A DNA stretch of 10,708 nt from Actinomycetota bacterium (GTDB lineage Bacteria > Actinomycetota > Actinomycetes > Streptosporangiales > Streptosporangiaceae): NCBI GenBank assembly GCA_003161205.1, contig PMOU01000365.1:1954-12661 (forward strand). Direction: 5' to 3'. The notes beneath the pieces were generated by a model. The model saw only the letters and a program-made list of their open reading frames with translations, was not told where the DNA came from and made no database searches. A program made the translations under genes and the position numbers. Below, one piece after another: positions 1-6,963 of this stretch. Positions within the stretch are counted from its first letter, which is position 1; each line of letters opens with the position of its first letter.

Positions 1-1
1 G

Positions 2-1063
2 CGCGCGCTTGACGAGGCCCTCGCCGCCATCGCTGCCGCTCGGACGCTCGAGGAGCTGAAGTCAGCGCGGATCGCGCACGACGGTGACCGGGCCCCGCTT
101 TCGCTGGCCCGCGGGGAGATCGGCGCGCTCCCGCCCGAGGCCCGCGCCGAGGCGGGGAAGCGGGTGGGCGCGGCCCTCGGCCGGCTCCGCGAGTCGCTGC
201 GGCAGCGCCAGGACCAGCTGGAAGCCGAACGTGACCGGCAGGTGCTGATCACCGAGGCGGTCGACGTCACGCTGCCCGGCGGCCGGATCCCGCCCGGCGC
301 GCGCCATCCCGTCACCTCGCTCGCCGACCGGCTGTCCGACGTGTTCGTCGCGATGGGTTACGAGGTCGCGGAGGGCCCGGAGGTCGAGGCCGAGTGGTAC
401 AACTTCGACGCGCTGAACATCCCGCCGGACCACCCGGCCCGGGAAATGCAGGACACGATCTTCATCGCCGGGCAGGCCGGGCACAATGGGGCCAAGTCCG
501 GCATGGTGTTGCGGACCCACACCTCGCCGGTGCAGATCAGGTCCATGCTCACCCGCCCGCTGCCGCTGTACGTGGTCAGCCCGGGCCGGTGCTACCGGTA
601 CGAGACGGCCGACGCGACGCACAGCTCGGTGTTCCACCAGATCGAGGGGCTCGCGGTCGATGAGGGCCTGACCATGGCCGACCTGCGCGGCGCGATCCAG
701 TCATTCGTGGACGCCATGTTCGGCACGGGGCTGCGCACCCGGCTGCGGCCGGATTATTTCCCGTTCACCGAGCCGTCGGGCGACGTGTCGATGGAATGCC
801 ATATCTGCCGGGGAGCCTCGGCGAAAGCGGGCGGCGAGCCGTGCCGGGTGTGCCGGTCGCAGGGCTGGATCGAGATCGCGGGCTGCGGCATGGTGAACCC
901 GCGGGTGCTGGTGTCGTGCGGCATCGACCCCGACCGGTACAGCGGGTTCGCGTTCGGGCTGGGCATCGAGCGCAGCCTGATGATCGGGCACGGGCTGGCC
1001 GGTATCAAGGACACCGCCGAAGGCGACGTGCGGTTCAGCCGGGCGTTCGGGATGGAGATCTGA
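2..1063 (+). CDS. pheS: Phenylalanyl-tRNA synthetase alpha subunit (5' partial)
   Basis: Alpha subunit of the cytoplasmic (alpha-beta)2 class II synthetase that charges tRNA-Phe with phenylalanine. The reading frame is open from base 2, so the gene begins before the window. The first visible codons encode the N-terminal tRNA-contacting coiled coil (TLEELKSARIAHDGDRAPL, then IGALPPEARAEAGKRVG). The ATG at base 164 is therefore internal. About 353 residues are visible against a usual 350-375, so only roughly 20-25 are missing. The catalytic core shows motif 2 (GRCYRYETADATHSSVFHQ, near 586-645) and motif 3 (GFAFGLGIERSLM, near 946-985). Between them is a Cys-rich stretch (CHICRGAS, CRVCRSQGW), which is normal for actinobacterial PheS. 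pheT follows after a single base, giving a coupled pheST operon. Identification is firm. Confidence 0.97.
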   Translation, partial: RALDEALAAIAAARTLEELKSARIAHDGDRAPLSLARGEIGALPPEARAEAGKRVGAALGRLRESLRQRQDQLEAERDRQVLITEAVDVTLPGGRIPPGARHPVTSLADRLSDVFVAMGYEVAEGPEVEAEWYNFDALNIPPDHPAREMQDTIFIAGQAGHNGAKSGMVLRTHTSPVQIRSMLTRPLPLYVVSPGRCYRYETADATHSSVFHQIEGLAVDEGLTMADLRGAIQSFVDAMFGTGLRTRLRPDYFPFTEPSGDVSMECHICRGASAKAGGEPCRVCRSQGWIEIAGCGMVNPRVLVSCGIDPDRYSGFAFGLGIERSLMIGHGLAGIKDTAEGDVRFSRAFGMEI

Positions 1064-1064
1064 G

Positions 1065-3722
1065 ATGAGAGTGCCGCTTTCCTGGCTGCGCGAATATGCG
1101 CCGCTGCCTGAACCTGTCGACGCCACCGAAGTGGCGCGGCGGCTGACCGCGGCCGGGCTCGAGGTCGAGGCCCTGGAGCCGGTGGGTCACGACATCCGTG
1201 GCGTAGTGGTCGCGCAGGTGCTCTCGATTGAGGAGCTGACCGGACCCCAAAACCTGAAGAAGCCGATCAGGTACTGCCGGGTCGCCGTCTGCGACGAGCA
1301 GCTCTCCGGCCCGGCCGACGAGGCCTCGGGGGTGATCTGCGGCGCGGTCAACTTCGCTGTCGGCGACCGGGTCGCGCTCGCGCTACCGGGCGCGGTGCTG
1401 CCCGGCGGGTTCGAGATCGGCGCGCGCAGGACATACGGCCACGTATCCGAGGGGATGATCTGCTCGGCCCAGGAACTGGCCATCGGCGAAGATCACTCCG
1501 GCATCATCGTGCTGCCCCCGGACGCGCCGCTCGGCGCCGATTTCGTGTCCTACGCGGGGCTGCGCGACGAGGTATTCGAGGTGGCGGTGACGCCCGACCG
1601 CGGCTACGCCGTGTCGGTGCGGGGAATCGCCCGGGAGCTCGCGAGCGCGTTCGGTGTGCCTTTCACCGATCCCGCCTCGGTCGGCCTGCCGCCCGGCTCG
1701 GGGGTCGGCGACATCGATGCGGTCGGCGCGGAGGTCTACCCGGCGCGCATCGGCGACCAGGCCGGCTGTGACCGGTTCGTGCTGCGCGAGGTCCGCGGCT
1801 TCTCCCCGGCGGCCCAGCCGCCGCTGTGGATGCGGGTGCGGCTGGCCCGGTGCGGGGTCAGGTCCGTGTCGCTCGCGGTCGACGTGACCAACTACCTGAT
1901 GCTGGAACTCGGGCAGCCGCTGCACGCGTTCGACCGGTCCAAGCTGACCGGCGAGATCGTGGTCCGGCGGGCGCAGCCGGGGGAGAAGCTCGAGACGCTG
2001 GATCACGTGGTCCGCACCCTCGACCCGGACGACATCGTGATCACCGACGCGTCCGGGCCGATCTCCATGGCCGGCACCATGGGCGGCCTGTCCACCGAGA
2101 TCGACGCGGACTCCACCGACCTGGTGATCGAGGCCGCGCATTTCGACGCCGACCGAGTCGCCAAGATGAGCAGGCGGCACAAGCTGCACAGCGAGGCGTC
2201 CTACCGGTTCGAGCGCGGCGTGGACCGCGAGCTGCCGCTGCGCGCCAGCGCGAAGGCCATCGCCCTGCTGTCCGAACTTGGCGGCGGCCGTGTGGTGCCT
2301 GGCTGCACGCACGCGTCGGTCGACGTGCCGCCGGTGCTGATCTCGATGGCCGCGGACTACCCCGACCGGGTGGCCGGCGGGGTGTACGGCCGGGACATCG
2401 TCATCCGCCGGCTGCGTGAGGTGGGGTGCACCGTGCGGGAGACCCGGACGTCGGCCGCGCCGACCGTCGCCCCGTGGCGGGCGGACCGCCGCGCCGATCC
2501 GGCCCCGCAGGGAACCGCGCTGATCCCCACGCTCGAGGTGACCCCGCCGTCCTGGCGTCCTGACCTCACCGACCCCGCCGATCTGGCCGAGGAAGTGATC
2601 CGGCTGGAAGGGTACGAGAACCTGGCCGCCCGGATGCCCCGCGCGCTGGCCGGGCGGGGACTGACACCGCGTCAGCGGCTCCGCCGTTCCGTGGGCCGCA
2701 CGGTGGCCGAGGCCGGGTACGTCGAGGTGCTGTCGTCGCCGTTCGCGTCCCGGTCCGACGCCGACCTGCTGGGGCTGCCACCCGAGGACATGCGCCGTCC
2801 GGCGGTCGTGGTGGCCAACCCGCTGAGCGAGGATGAGCCGCTGCTGCGGACCACCTTGCTCCCTGGGTTGTTCCGGGTCCTGGGCAGGAACATCGGCCGC
2901 GGCTTCGCCGACACCGCGCTCTTCGAGATCGGCCCGGTTTTCCGGCCGCGGCCGGGTGCCGCGGCGTCAGCGCCCATCCTTGCGGTCGACCGGGGGCCTT
3001 CGGTGTCCGAACTCGCCTCGATCGAGGCCGCACTGCCCGACCAGCCGCTGTGGCTGGGCGCGGTGCTGGCGGGCGACCACGAGCTTCCTGGCTGGTGGGG
3101 GCCGGGAGTTCCGGCGTCCTGGGCGGACGCGATCGAGGCGGCGCGAGCCGTCGGCCGGATCTGCCGGGCGTCGCTTGACGTGCGCGCCGACCGGTACGCG
3201 CCCTGGCATCCCGGGCGCTGCGCGGCCATCTACGCGCGGGTCGCTCCCGCCCCCGCCGGCGACGGCGACGCTGGCGGGCGGGAGTGGCTGGCCGGGCACG
3301 CGGGCGAGCTGCATCCGCGGGTGATCCAGGCGTTCGGCTTGCCGGAGCGGTCTTGCGCGGTGGAGCTTGACCTGTCCGTCGTGTTCGCCGCGGCGGAGGG
3401 CAACGGCGCCGTGCAGGCGCCGCAACTGTCGGGCTATCCGCTGGCGACCCAGGACGTGGCGCTGATCGTGGACGCGGCCGTGCCCGCCGCTGAGGTGGAA
3501 GCGGCCCTGGTGGCCGGGGCTCCCCGGGAGCTGCTCGAGGACGTGCGGCTGTTCGACGTGTACACCGGAGCCCAGGTCGGCGAGGATCGCAAGTCGCTGG
3601 CCTACACGCTCCGGTTCCGGGCCCCCGACCGGACGCTGACGGTGGCGGAGACCACAGCCGCCCGCGACGCGGCCGTCGCCGAGGCCGGGCGCCGGGTCGG
3701 CGCGGTCTTGCGGGGCGCTTGA
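1065..3722 (+). CDS. pheT: Phenylalanyl-tRNA synthetase beta subunit
   Basis: Beta subunit of phenylalanyl-tRNA synthetase. It pairs with PheS, binds tRNA-Phe and hydrolyses mischarged Tyr-tRNA-Phe. The ATG lies one base after the pheS stop, so translation is probably coupled. Domains in order: N-terminal MRVPLSWLREYAPLP; an EMAP/OB tRNA-binding fold at about residues 40-155 (VICGAVNFAVGD, EGMICSAQELAIG); the B3/B4 editing region at about 220-400 (SVSLAVDVTNYLMLELGQPL, LHSEASYRFERGVD); B5 (VTPPSWRPDLTDPADLAEEV near 492-511); a catalytically inert class II-like core; and a C-terminal ferredoxin-like anticodon-binding domain (YPLATQDVALIVD, LAYTLRFRAPDRTLT). At 885 aa it is longer than the usual 800-840. 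Part of the excess is a Pro/Arg/Ala-rich insertion at about residues 459-486 in B5. Identification is firm. Confidence 0.98.
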   Translation: MRVPLSWLREYAPLPEPVDATEVARRLTAAGLEVEALEPVGHDIRGVVVAQVLSIEELTGPQNLKKPIRYCRVAVCDEQLSGPADEASGVICGAVNFAVGDRVALALPGAVLPGGFEIGARRTYGHVSEGMICSAQELAIGEDHSGIIVLPPDAPLGADFVSYAGLRDEVFEVAVTPDRGYAVSVRGIARELASAFGVPFTDPASVGLPPGSGVGDIDAVGAEVYPARIGDQAGCDRFVLREVRGFSPAAQPPLWMRVRLARCGVRSVSLAVDVTNYLMLELGQPLHAFDRSKLTGEIVVRRAQPGEKLETLDHVVRTLDPDDIVITDASGPISMAGTMGGLSTEIDADSTDLVIEAAHFDADRVAKMSRRHKLHSEASYRFERGVDRELPLRASAKAIALLSELGGGRVVPGCTHASVDVPPVLISMAADYPDRVAGGVYGRDIVIRRLREVGCTVRETRTSAAPTVAPWRADRRADPAPQGTALIPTLEVTPPSWRPDLTDPADLAEEVIRLEGYENLAARMPRALAGRGLTPRQRLRRSVGRTVAEAGYVEVLSSPFASRSDADLLGLPPEDMRRPAVVVANPLSEDEPLLRTTLLPGLFRVLGRNIGRGFADTALFEIGPVFRPRPGAAASAPILAVDRGPSVSELASIEAALPDQPLWLGAVLAGDHELPGWWGPGVPASWADAIEAARAVGRICRASLDVRADRYAPWHPGRCAAIYARVAPAPAGDGDAGGREWLAGHAGELHPRVIQAFGLPERSCAVELDLSVVFAAAEGNGAVQAPQLSGYPLATQDVALIVDAAVPAAEVEAALVAGAPRELLEDVRLFDVYTGAQVGEDRKSLAYTLRFRAPDRTLTVAETTAARDAAVAEAGRRVGAVLRGA

Positions 3723-3799
3723 TCCCACCGGAGTCTGGCTTATGCTGCCCGGTTGCTAAGGGGTCCACGGTCGGTCAGGATGTGATTACCCAAGACTAC

Positions 3800-3829
3800 G
3801 TGAAGCGCTTAGCCGGAGGGCGACATAAC
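3800..3829 (+). promoter_or_regulatory. Candidate promoter for the MFS transporter, possibly leaderless
   Basis: CATAAC at 3824-3829 resembles a -10 hexamer and GTGAAG at 3800-3805 is a weak -35 with an 18-bp spacer. Transcription would then begin at about 3836-3840, at or next to the GTG start of the transporter. That fits the absence of a correctly spaced Shine-Dalgarno. The hexamer matches are modest and no transcript data are available, so this is an inference. The rest of the 117-bp pheT-transporter gap shows no clear terminator. Confidence 0.25.
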
Positions 3830-3839
3830 CAGACACGCG

Positions 3840-5114
3840 GTGGCCCGGGGGGGTGCGACTGAGCAGGCCGCGAAGACCACGTTCCGCGATGTGTTCGCCG
3901 TGGCGGAGTTCCGGGCCCTGTGGCTCGCGCAGCTGTTGTCGGTGGCCGGTGATCAGCTGGCCCGTGTCGCGCTGACGGTGCTCGTCTACGACAGGACCCG
4001 CTCGGCACTGCTCGCGGCGGTCACCTTCGTGGTGAGCGTGGTCCCGATGTTCATCGGCGGCGTGACCCTCGCCTGGCTCGCCGACCGGTACCCGCGTCGA
4101 CGGGTGATGATCGCGTGCGACCTGATCCGGGCCGCTCTCGTCCTGATCATGGCCGTTCCGGGCATGCCCCTTGTGGCGATGGTGGCGCTGCTCTTCGTGG
4201 TGACGTTCGCCGGGGCACCGTTCACGTCGGCGCGGGCGGCCGTTTACCCCGACGTGCTGACCGGCGATACCTACCTGATGGGTACCGCGGTGACCCTCAC
4301 CACGTTCCAGTTCGCGCAGGTCCTCGGCTTCGCCGCCGGTGGTGCGATCGTCGGTTTCTTCGGCATCCAGACGTCGCTGATCGTCGACGCCGCGACTTTC
4401 GTCGCGTCCGCGCTCATCGTCCGGGCCTGGGTGCGGTCGCGTCCCGCCGCACTGCCCTCGGCCCACAGTGGCCGGGCGCGTCGCGGTGAGCCAGCACGTG
4501 TGGTCGGCGTCATCGCCGGAACCCGCCTGGTCTTCGCCAACCGCGCCTTGCGTACCACCATGCTGTTCGGCTGGCTCGCTGCCTTCTACAACGGACCTGA
4601 AGGGGTAGTCACCCCGCTCGCCCGGGCGGTCGGCGGTGGCGCCGTCGCTGTCGGCGCGATCCTGGCCGCCCAGGCTCTGGGAGAGACCGCAGGGGCGATC
4701 GTCTTCAGCCGTTTCGTGGCGCCGTCGGCACGGCTGCGGTGCATGGGTCCGCTGGCCGTCGCCACCTGCGCCGTCCTGGTGCTCTTTATCTTCCAGCCTG
4801 ACCTGCTCGACTCGCTGCTGATCCTGTTCGCATCGGGCCTGTGCGCTTCCTACCAGCTGGCGGCCAACGCCGCCTTCGTGCGGGCAGCACCGGGGGAACA
4901 GCGGAGCCAAGCCTTTGGCGTGGCTCAGGGCGGCATGAGCCTTGGCCAGGGAACGGTCATCATCCTGGCGGGAGCCGTCGCGGACCATCATTCCCCGGCG
5001 TCAGTAATCGCAGTGTGCGGCGCTGTGGGCGCCGTGGCGGCGCTAGCGATCGCGCTCAGCTGGAGCCGCGATCATGGCCACGCCGACAGGCACCATCAGC
5101 GCTCTCGGGGTTAG
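3840..5114 (+). CDS. Major facilitator superfamily (MFS) transporter
   Basis: Predicted inner-membrane secondary transporter of 424 aa, with about 10-12 hydrophobic segments. It most resembles the drug/siderophore exporter branch (MFS_3/EntS-like), where it would export a small molecule using the proton gradient; the substrate is unknown. The N-terminus (EFRALWLAQLLSVAGDQLAR) opens the first helix. The loop 2-3 signature GGVTLAWLADRYPRRR at about residues 73-88 is an MFS motif A. A hydrophilic Arg-rich loop at about 200-225 separates the two six-helix halves, and the C-terminus is His/Arg-rich. GTG 3840 is the first standard start after an in-frame stop at 3810-3812. The only GGAGGG (3815-3820) lies 19 nt upstream, too far for normal initiation. 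An ATA at 3825 would be better spaced but is a very rare start. Its stop codon overlaps that of a minus-strand heptapeptide ORF. No local gene reveals its cargo. Confidence 0.9.
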   Translation: MARGGATEQAAKTTFRDVFAVAEFRALWLAQLLSVAGDQLARVALTVLVYDRTRSALLAAVTFVVSVVPMFIGGVTLAWLADRYPRRRVMIACDLIRAALVLIMAVPGMPLVAMVALLFVVTFAGAPFTSARAAVYPDVLTGDTYLMGTAVTLTTFQFAQVLGFAAGGAIVGFFGIQTSLIVDAATFVASALIVRAWVRSRPAALPSAHSGRARRGEPARVVGVIAGTRLVFANRALRTTMLFGWLAAFYNGPEGVVTPLARAVGGGAVAVGAILAAQALGETAGAIVFSRFVAPSARLRCMGPLAVATCAVLVLFIFQPDLLDSLLILFASGLCASYQLAANAAFVRAAPGEQRSQAFGVAQGGMSLGQGTVIILAGAVADHHSPASVIAVCGAVGAVAALAIALSWSRDHGHADRHHQRSRG

Positions 5115-5134
5115 GCCCAGCCGTCGCCGCGCAT
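5111..5134 (-). CDS. Seven-codon ORF encoding MRGDGWA (micropeptide candidate)
   Basis: On the minus strand, ATG at 5134-5132 opens a seven-codon ORF, MRGDGWA, closed by TAA at 5113-5111. A strong purine-rich Shine-Dalgarno (GAGGAGGAG, 5148-5140) lies 5-6 nt upstream of the ATG. The ORF fits M-R-x-x-x-W-[G/A]-stop, like the two MRTTYWG ORFs further right, with the same second codon (CGC) and Trp at position 6. It sits divergently upstream of the first diguanylate cyclase, the same arrangement as the MRTTYWG pair relative to the second cyclase. Its stop overlaps the stop of the convergent transporter gene. Function is unknown. Seen: the ORF, the Shine-Dalgarno and the layout. Inferred: homology to the other two, which rests on few residues. 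A chance ORF remains possible. Confidence 0.42.
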   Translation of the reverse strand: MRGDGWA

Positions 5135-5160
5135 GGCTGCTCCTCCTCTCTCTCCGTACT

Positions 5161-5177
5161 CTTACAAATCCTGTAAG
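5161..5177. promoter_or_regulatory. Perfect 6-bp inverted repeat, candidate operator
   Basis: CTTACAAATCCTGTAAG is a perfect palindrome with 6-bp arms and a 5-bp spacer. It lies 26 bp upstream of the MRGDGWA start codon on the minus strand and about 235 bp upstream of the first short plus-strand ORF before DGC1. The A/T-rich arms stand out from the GC-rich surroundings, as expected for a dimeric repressor site. It is not an intrinsic terminator, since no T-tract follows on either strand. TTAC and GTAA are separated by 7 bp, so it does not fit the BldD consensus (5 bp). The regulator is unknown. Confidence 0.35.
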
Positions 5178-5411
5178 TAACCCAAATAACGTCCTCGCCA
5201 TGGCCGTGGTTCAGCCAAGGCGGCGCCGCACGCGACTTTAGTCCTTTCTGGATGCCGACTCACGGAAGGCGCCGCGACTACTTATTGTCGCTCCCCATTG
5301 CCCCATAGGGGAACTTTGCGCCTAATGTCGGAAATTATTTAAAAGTGCGTGACGTAGTGCGACTTAACTGTCTTACTGGGACCCCGAAGGACACTTGTGC
5401 TAAGGGGAGGT

Positions 5412-5483
5412 ATGCTTACACCAGTGAGTAGTCACGTTTTCACGGTTTGCACCCACAGAGGCCGGGCAATGAGGGGACAATGA
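5412..5483 (+). CDS. Short upstream ORF 1a before DGC1 (23 codons), candidate leader peptide
   Basis: ATG at 5412, preceded at close spacing by AAGGGGAGG, opens a 23-codon ORF beginning MLTPVSSHVFTVC and ending at TGA 5481-5483. The comparable position before DGC2 holds a 16-codon ORF (7204-7254) with a related start. Both share a GGGA-RR-T-ATG initiation region and an in-frame S-S-[H/R]-V-[F/L]-T-[V/A] stretch. The offset between ATG and that stretch differs by exactly three bases, which preserves the frame. This suggests a conserved regulatory upstream ORF rather than noise. No run of one amino acid marks it as a classical attenuator peptide. It overlaps ORF 1b by ATGA, which suggests translational coupling towards the cyclase. 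It could instead simply overlie a conserved DNA or RNA element. Confidence 0.38.
   Translation: MLTPVSSHVFTVCTHRGRAMRGQ
5424..5445 (+). promoter_or_regulatory. Conserved dyad element before DGC1
   Basis: The element GAGTAGTCACGTTTTCACGG (5426-5445) matches 17 of 20 bases with 7215-7234 upstream of DGC2. It contains the dyad GTGA-GTAG-TCAC (5424-5435). The second copy reads GCGA-GTAG-TCGC, so both arms changed together and pairing is kept. The dyad ends 105 nt before the DGC1 start and 107 nt before the DGC2 start. It may be a protein operator or a small RNA hairpin in the leader. It also lies inside upstream ORF 1a, so coding constraint could contribute. Confidence 0.5.
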
Positions 5484-5530
5484 TCAAGTGCGCACTGTTT
5501 ATGTGGGGTAGCAGCGCAAGGATGGCATGA
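5480..5530 (+). CDS. Short upstream ORF 1b before DGC1 (16 codons)
   Basis: ATG at 5480 overlaps the TGA of ORF 1a (ATGA) and opens a 16-codon ORF, MIKCALFMWGSSARMA, ending at TGA 5528-5530. A GAGGGG lies just upstream with tight spacing. Its stop lies 10 nt before the DGC1 start and abuts the cyclase's own Shine-Dalgarno (GGAG, 5531-5534). ORFs 1a and 1b and the cyclase therefore form a chain suited to translational coupling. No homologous ORF is seen before DGC2, where the same interval holds a frame continuous with the cyclase. It may be fortuitous. Confidence 0.22.
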   Translation: MIKCALFMWGSSARMA

Positions 5531-5540
5531 GGAGATACTG

Positions 5541-6899
5541 ATGCGCTGGATCCGTCGCCTGCTACGGCGGACGACAGCGGTCAGCCGCTGGCCGGTCTGG
5601 ACTCTGCCTCGCTGGGTCGTCGTCTTCCTGGTCGCGGTGATCGTGGTCGATCTTGCCGCCATCGGTGTTGCTGCATCCGTCACTACTATCCGGGCCCATG
5701 ACCTGGCCTTGTTTGGCCTGCTGCTGGCGTGTACCGCCGCCTCGGTCGAGCTGACCAGGAAATCGGGGGAGCAGGGCGGAGTTACCAAGGACGTCCAGGG
5801 CGTCTGGGAACTGCCGATCGCCATTCTCCTGCCTCCGCTGTACGCGCTGATAGCCCCGATTGTCCGGATAGCACTGGTGCAGTTCCGGGTGCGCCGTGCC
5901 CCCGTCCACCGCCGGGTTTTCACGGCCGCCTCGAACGGCCTCTCATTCGGCGCCGCGTCGGTAACCTTCCACGGGCTCTCCGGCCTGATGGCCTCGACGA
6001 CCGGAGGGACGTTCAGCCGCGGGCTGGTGTGGACCCTGCTGGTGGCCGTTACTGTCCTGGTCAGGACGGTGGTGAACAAGGCGATGATCATGGCGGTCGT
6101 CAAGGGCAACAACCCGGCCGCCCGGGTCGTGAAAGAACTGTTCGGCCGCGAGTCGCTTTATAACGACGGCGCCGAGACCAGCATAAGTGTCCTGGTCACC
6201 TACGGGGTGGCCGGGAACATCTTCCTTGCGCCTATTGCCCTGCCCGTCGTCACGCTGCTGCAGCGTTCACTGCGCCACGCCCAGCTGGTCAACGACTCGC
6301 GGGCCGATTCCAAGACGGGGTTGCTGAACGCGGCGACCTGGGAGCTTGAGTCCACCGCGGAGGTCGCACGCGCGGTGCGGACCAAGACGCCGCTGGCGAT
6401 TGCGCTGCTGGACATCGACAAGTTCAAGGCAATCAACGACACCTACGGTCACATGGTCGGCGACCAGGTGATCAAGGAGATCGCGCGCACGCTCAATAGC
6501 CTGCTGCGCGATTACGACCTGGCCGGGCGGTTCGGCGGGGAGGAGTTTTCGCTCCTGCTGCCCCAGACGCGGGCCGTGGACGCTTTCCGTATCGCGGAGC
6601 GCGTGCGGGCTAACATCGCCGGTCTGAGCATCATCGCTCCGGGGGCGACCGGCGGGGAGCGGGTACAGGTGACCGTGTCCGTCGGGGTGGCCGCACTGGA
6701 TAGCGGCAGCAAACGCGAGTACACCGACCTGATGGCCGCGGCGGATGCCGCGCTGTACCGGGCCAAGGCGGGCGGCCGCGACCAGGTCCAGATGATCAGC
6801 ACGAGCAGGGGTCTCAGCGCGGTCAGCGGCGCGGACCGCGGTACCAACAGCGGCCGCACCGATGTGCCGAGCGCATTCCGCCGCGCTCAGAATTCGTAA
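5541..6899 (+). CDS. Membrane-anchored diguanylate cyclase DGC1 (GGDEF domain)
   Basis: Predicted to make cyclic di-GMP from two GTP at the inner face of the membrane. The protein is 452 aa. A basic N-terminus (MRWIRRLLRR) precedes about six hydrophobic segments at roughly 25-48, 54-70, 91-115, 132-150, 161-187 and 213-240. They form a sensor-like membrane module that I cannot assign to a named MASE family. A GGDEF domain at about 255-425 follows: metal-binding region LLDIDKFKAIND (289-300), product-inhibition site RDYD (323-326), active-site GGEEF (332-336), and the C-terminal YRAKAGGRDQV. All key residues are intact, so it should be active and feedback-inhibited. The tail (about 425-452) is hydrophilic. 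ATG 5541 has a well-placed GGAG. It is a paralogue of DGC2 (7332-8705). The upstream ORFs and shared dyad suggest regulation in the leader. The sensed signal is unknown. Confidence 0.92.
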   Translation: MRWIRRLLRRTTAVSRWPVWTLPRWVVVFLVAVIVVDLAAIGVAASVTTIRAHDLALFGLLLACTAASVELTRKSGEQGGVTKDVQGVWELPIAILLPPLYALIAPIVRIALVQFRVRRAPVHRRVFTAASNGLSFGAASVTFHGLSGLMASTTGGTFSRGLVWTLLVAVTVLVRTVVNKAMIMAVVKGNNPAARVVKELFGRESLYNDGAETSISVLVTYGVAGNIFLAPIALPVVTLLQRSLRHAQLVNDSRADSKTGLLNAATWELESTAEVARAVRTKTPLAIALLDIDKFKAINDTYGHMVGDQVIKEIARTLNSLLRDYDLAGRFGGEEFSLLLPQTRAVDAFRIAERVRANIAGLSIIAPGATGGERVQVTVSVGVAALDSGSKREYTDLMAAADAALYRAKAGGRDQVQMISTSRGLSAVSGADRGTNSGRTDVPSAFRRAQNS

Positions 6900-6925
6900 T
6901 CAGGCAGTCAGGACTCGCCGCACTA

Positions 6926-6938
6926 TCGCGTTACGCGA
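6926..6938. terminator. GC hairpin downstream of DGC1, weak candidate terminator
   Basis: TCGCGTTACGCGA is a perfect inverted repeat (5-bp arms, 3-nt loop). It lies 27 bp after the DGC1 stop and about 26 bp beyond the stop of the leftmost MRTTYWG ORF on the other strand. Its position suits a bidirectional terminator between converging transcripts. No T-tract follows on either strand, which is common in high-GC actinobacteria but leaves the call weak. It could equally be a protein-binding palindrome. Confidence 0.3.
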
Positions 6939-6963
6939 CGGCCGCGGTCCATGAAGCCAATGC

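Larger units (their letters stand above)
5115..5540. other. 426-bp gap upstream of the first diguanylate cyclase
   Basis: No long reading frame in this gap looks real. It holds the MRGDGWA ORF and the CTTACA palindrome at its left end. A smaller inverted repeat CCCCATAGGGG lies at 5301-5311. The most A/T-rich patch is at 5331-5344, where TTTGCG (5315-5320) and TTTAAA (5338-5343), 17 bp apart, form a weak candidate promoter for the cyclase. The right 130 bp holds two short ORFs and the conserved dyad. The base composition is clearly less GC-rich than in the flanking genes, consistent with a regulatory region. Confidence 0.5.

Noticed and set aside
3742..3759. Five-codon ORF MLPGC after pheT with a GGAG upstream
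   Set aside because: Too short, single, and with no second copy or conserved context to separate it from chance.
1383..3768. Long minus-strand frames opposite pheT
   Set aside because: These are composition shadows (Arg/Pro/Ala-rich) of a firmly identified gene on the other strand, with no domain of their own.
3786..4991. Long minus-strand reading frame (401 codons) opposite the transporter
   Set aside because: It has a low-complexity His/Asp/Gly/Arg-rich composition with no recognisable domain, and mirrors the transporter's third-position GC. The plus-strand protein is a clear MFS transporter.
5161..5177. CTTACA palindrome as a BldD box or as a terminator
   Set aside because: The TTAC and GTAA half-sites are 7 bp apart rather than the 5 bp of the BldD consensus. 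The stem is A/T-rich and lacks a T-tract, so it does not fit a terminator.
5223..5280. Short repeats GGCGCCGC...CGACT near 5223 and 5268
   Set aside because: Only about 8 bp are exact and such GC words are expected by chance here.
5424..5435. Dyad before the cyclases as a c-di-GMP riboswitch
   Set aside because: A single four-base-pair stem with a GTAG loop does not show the two-helix architecture or conserved bases of known c-di-GMP riboswitch classes.
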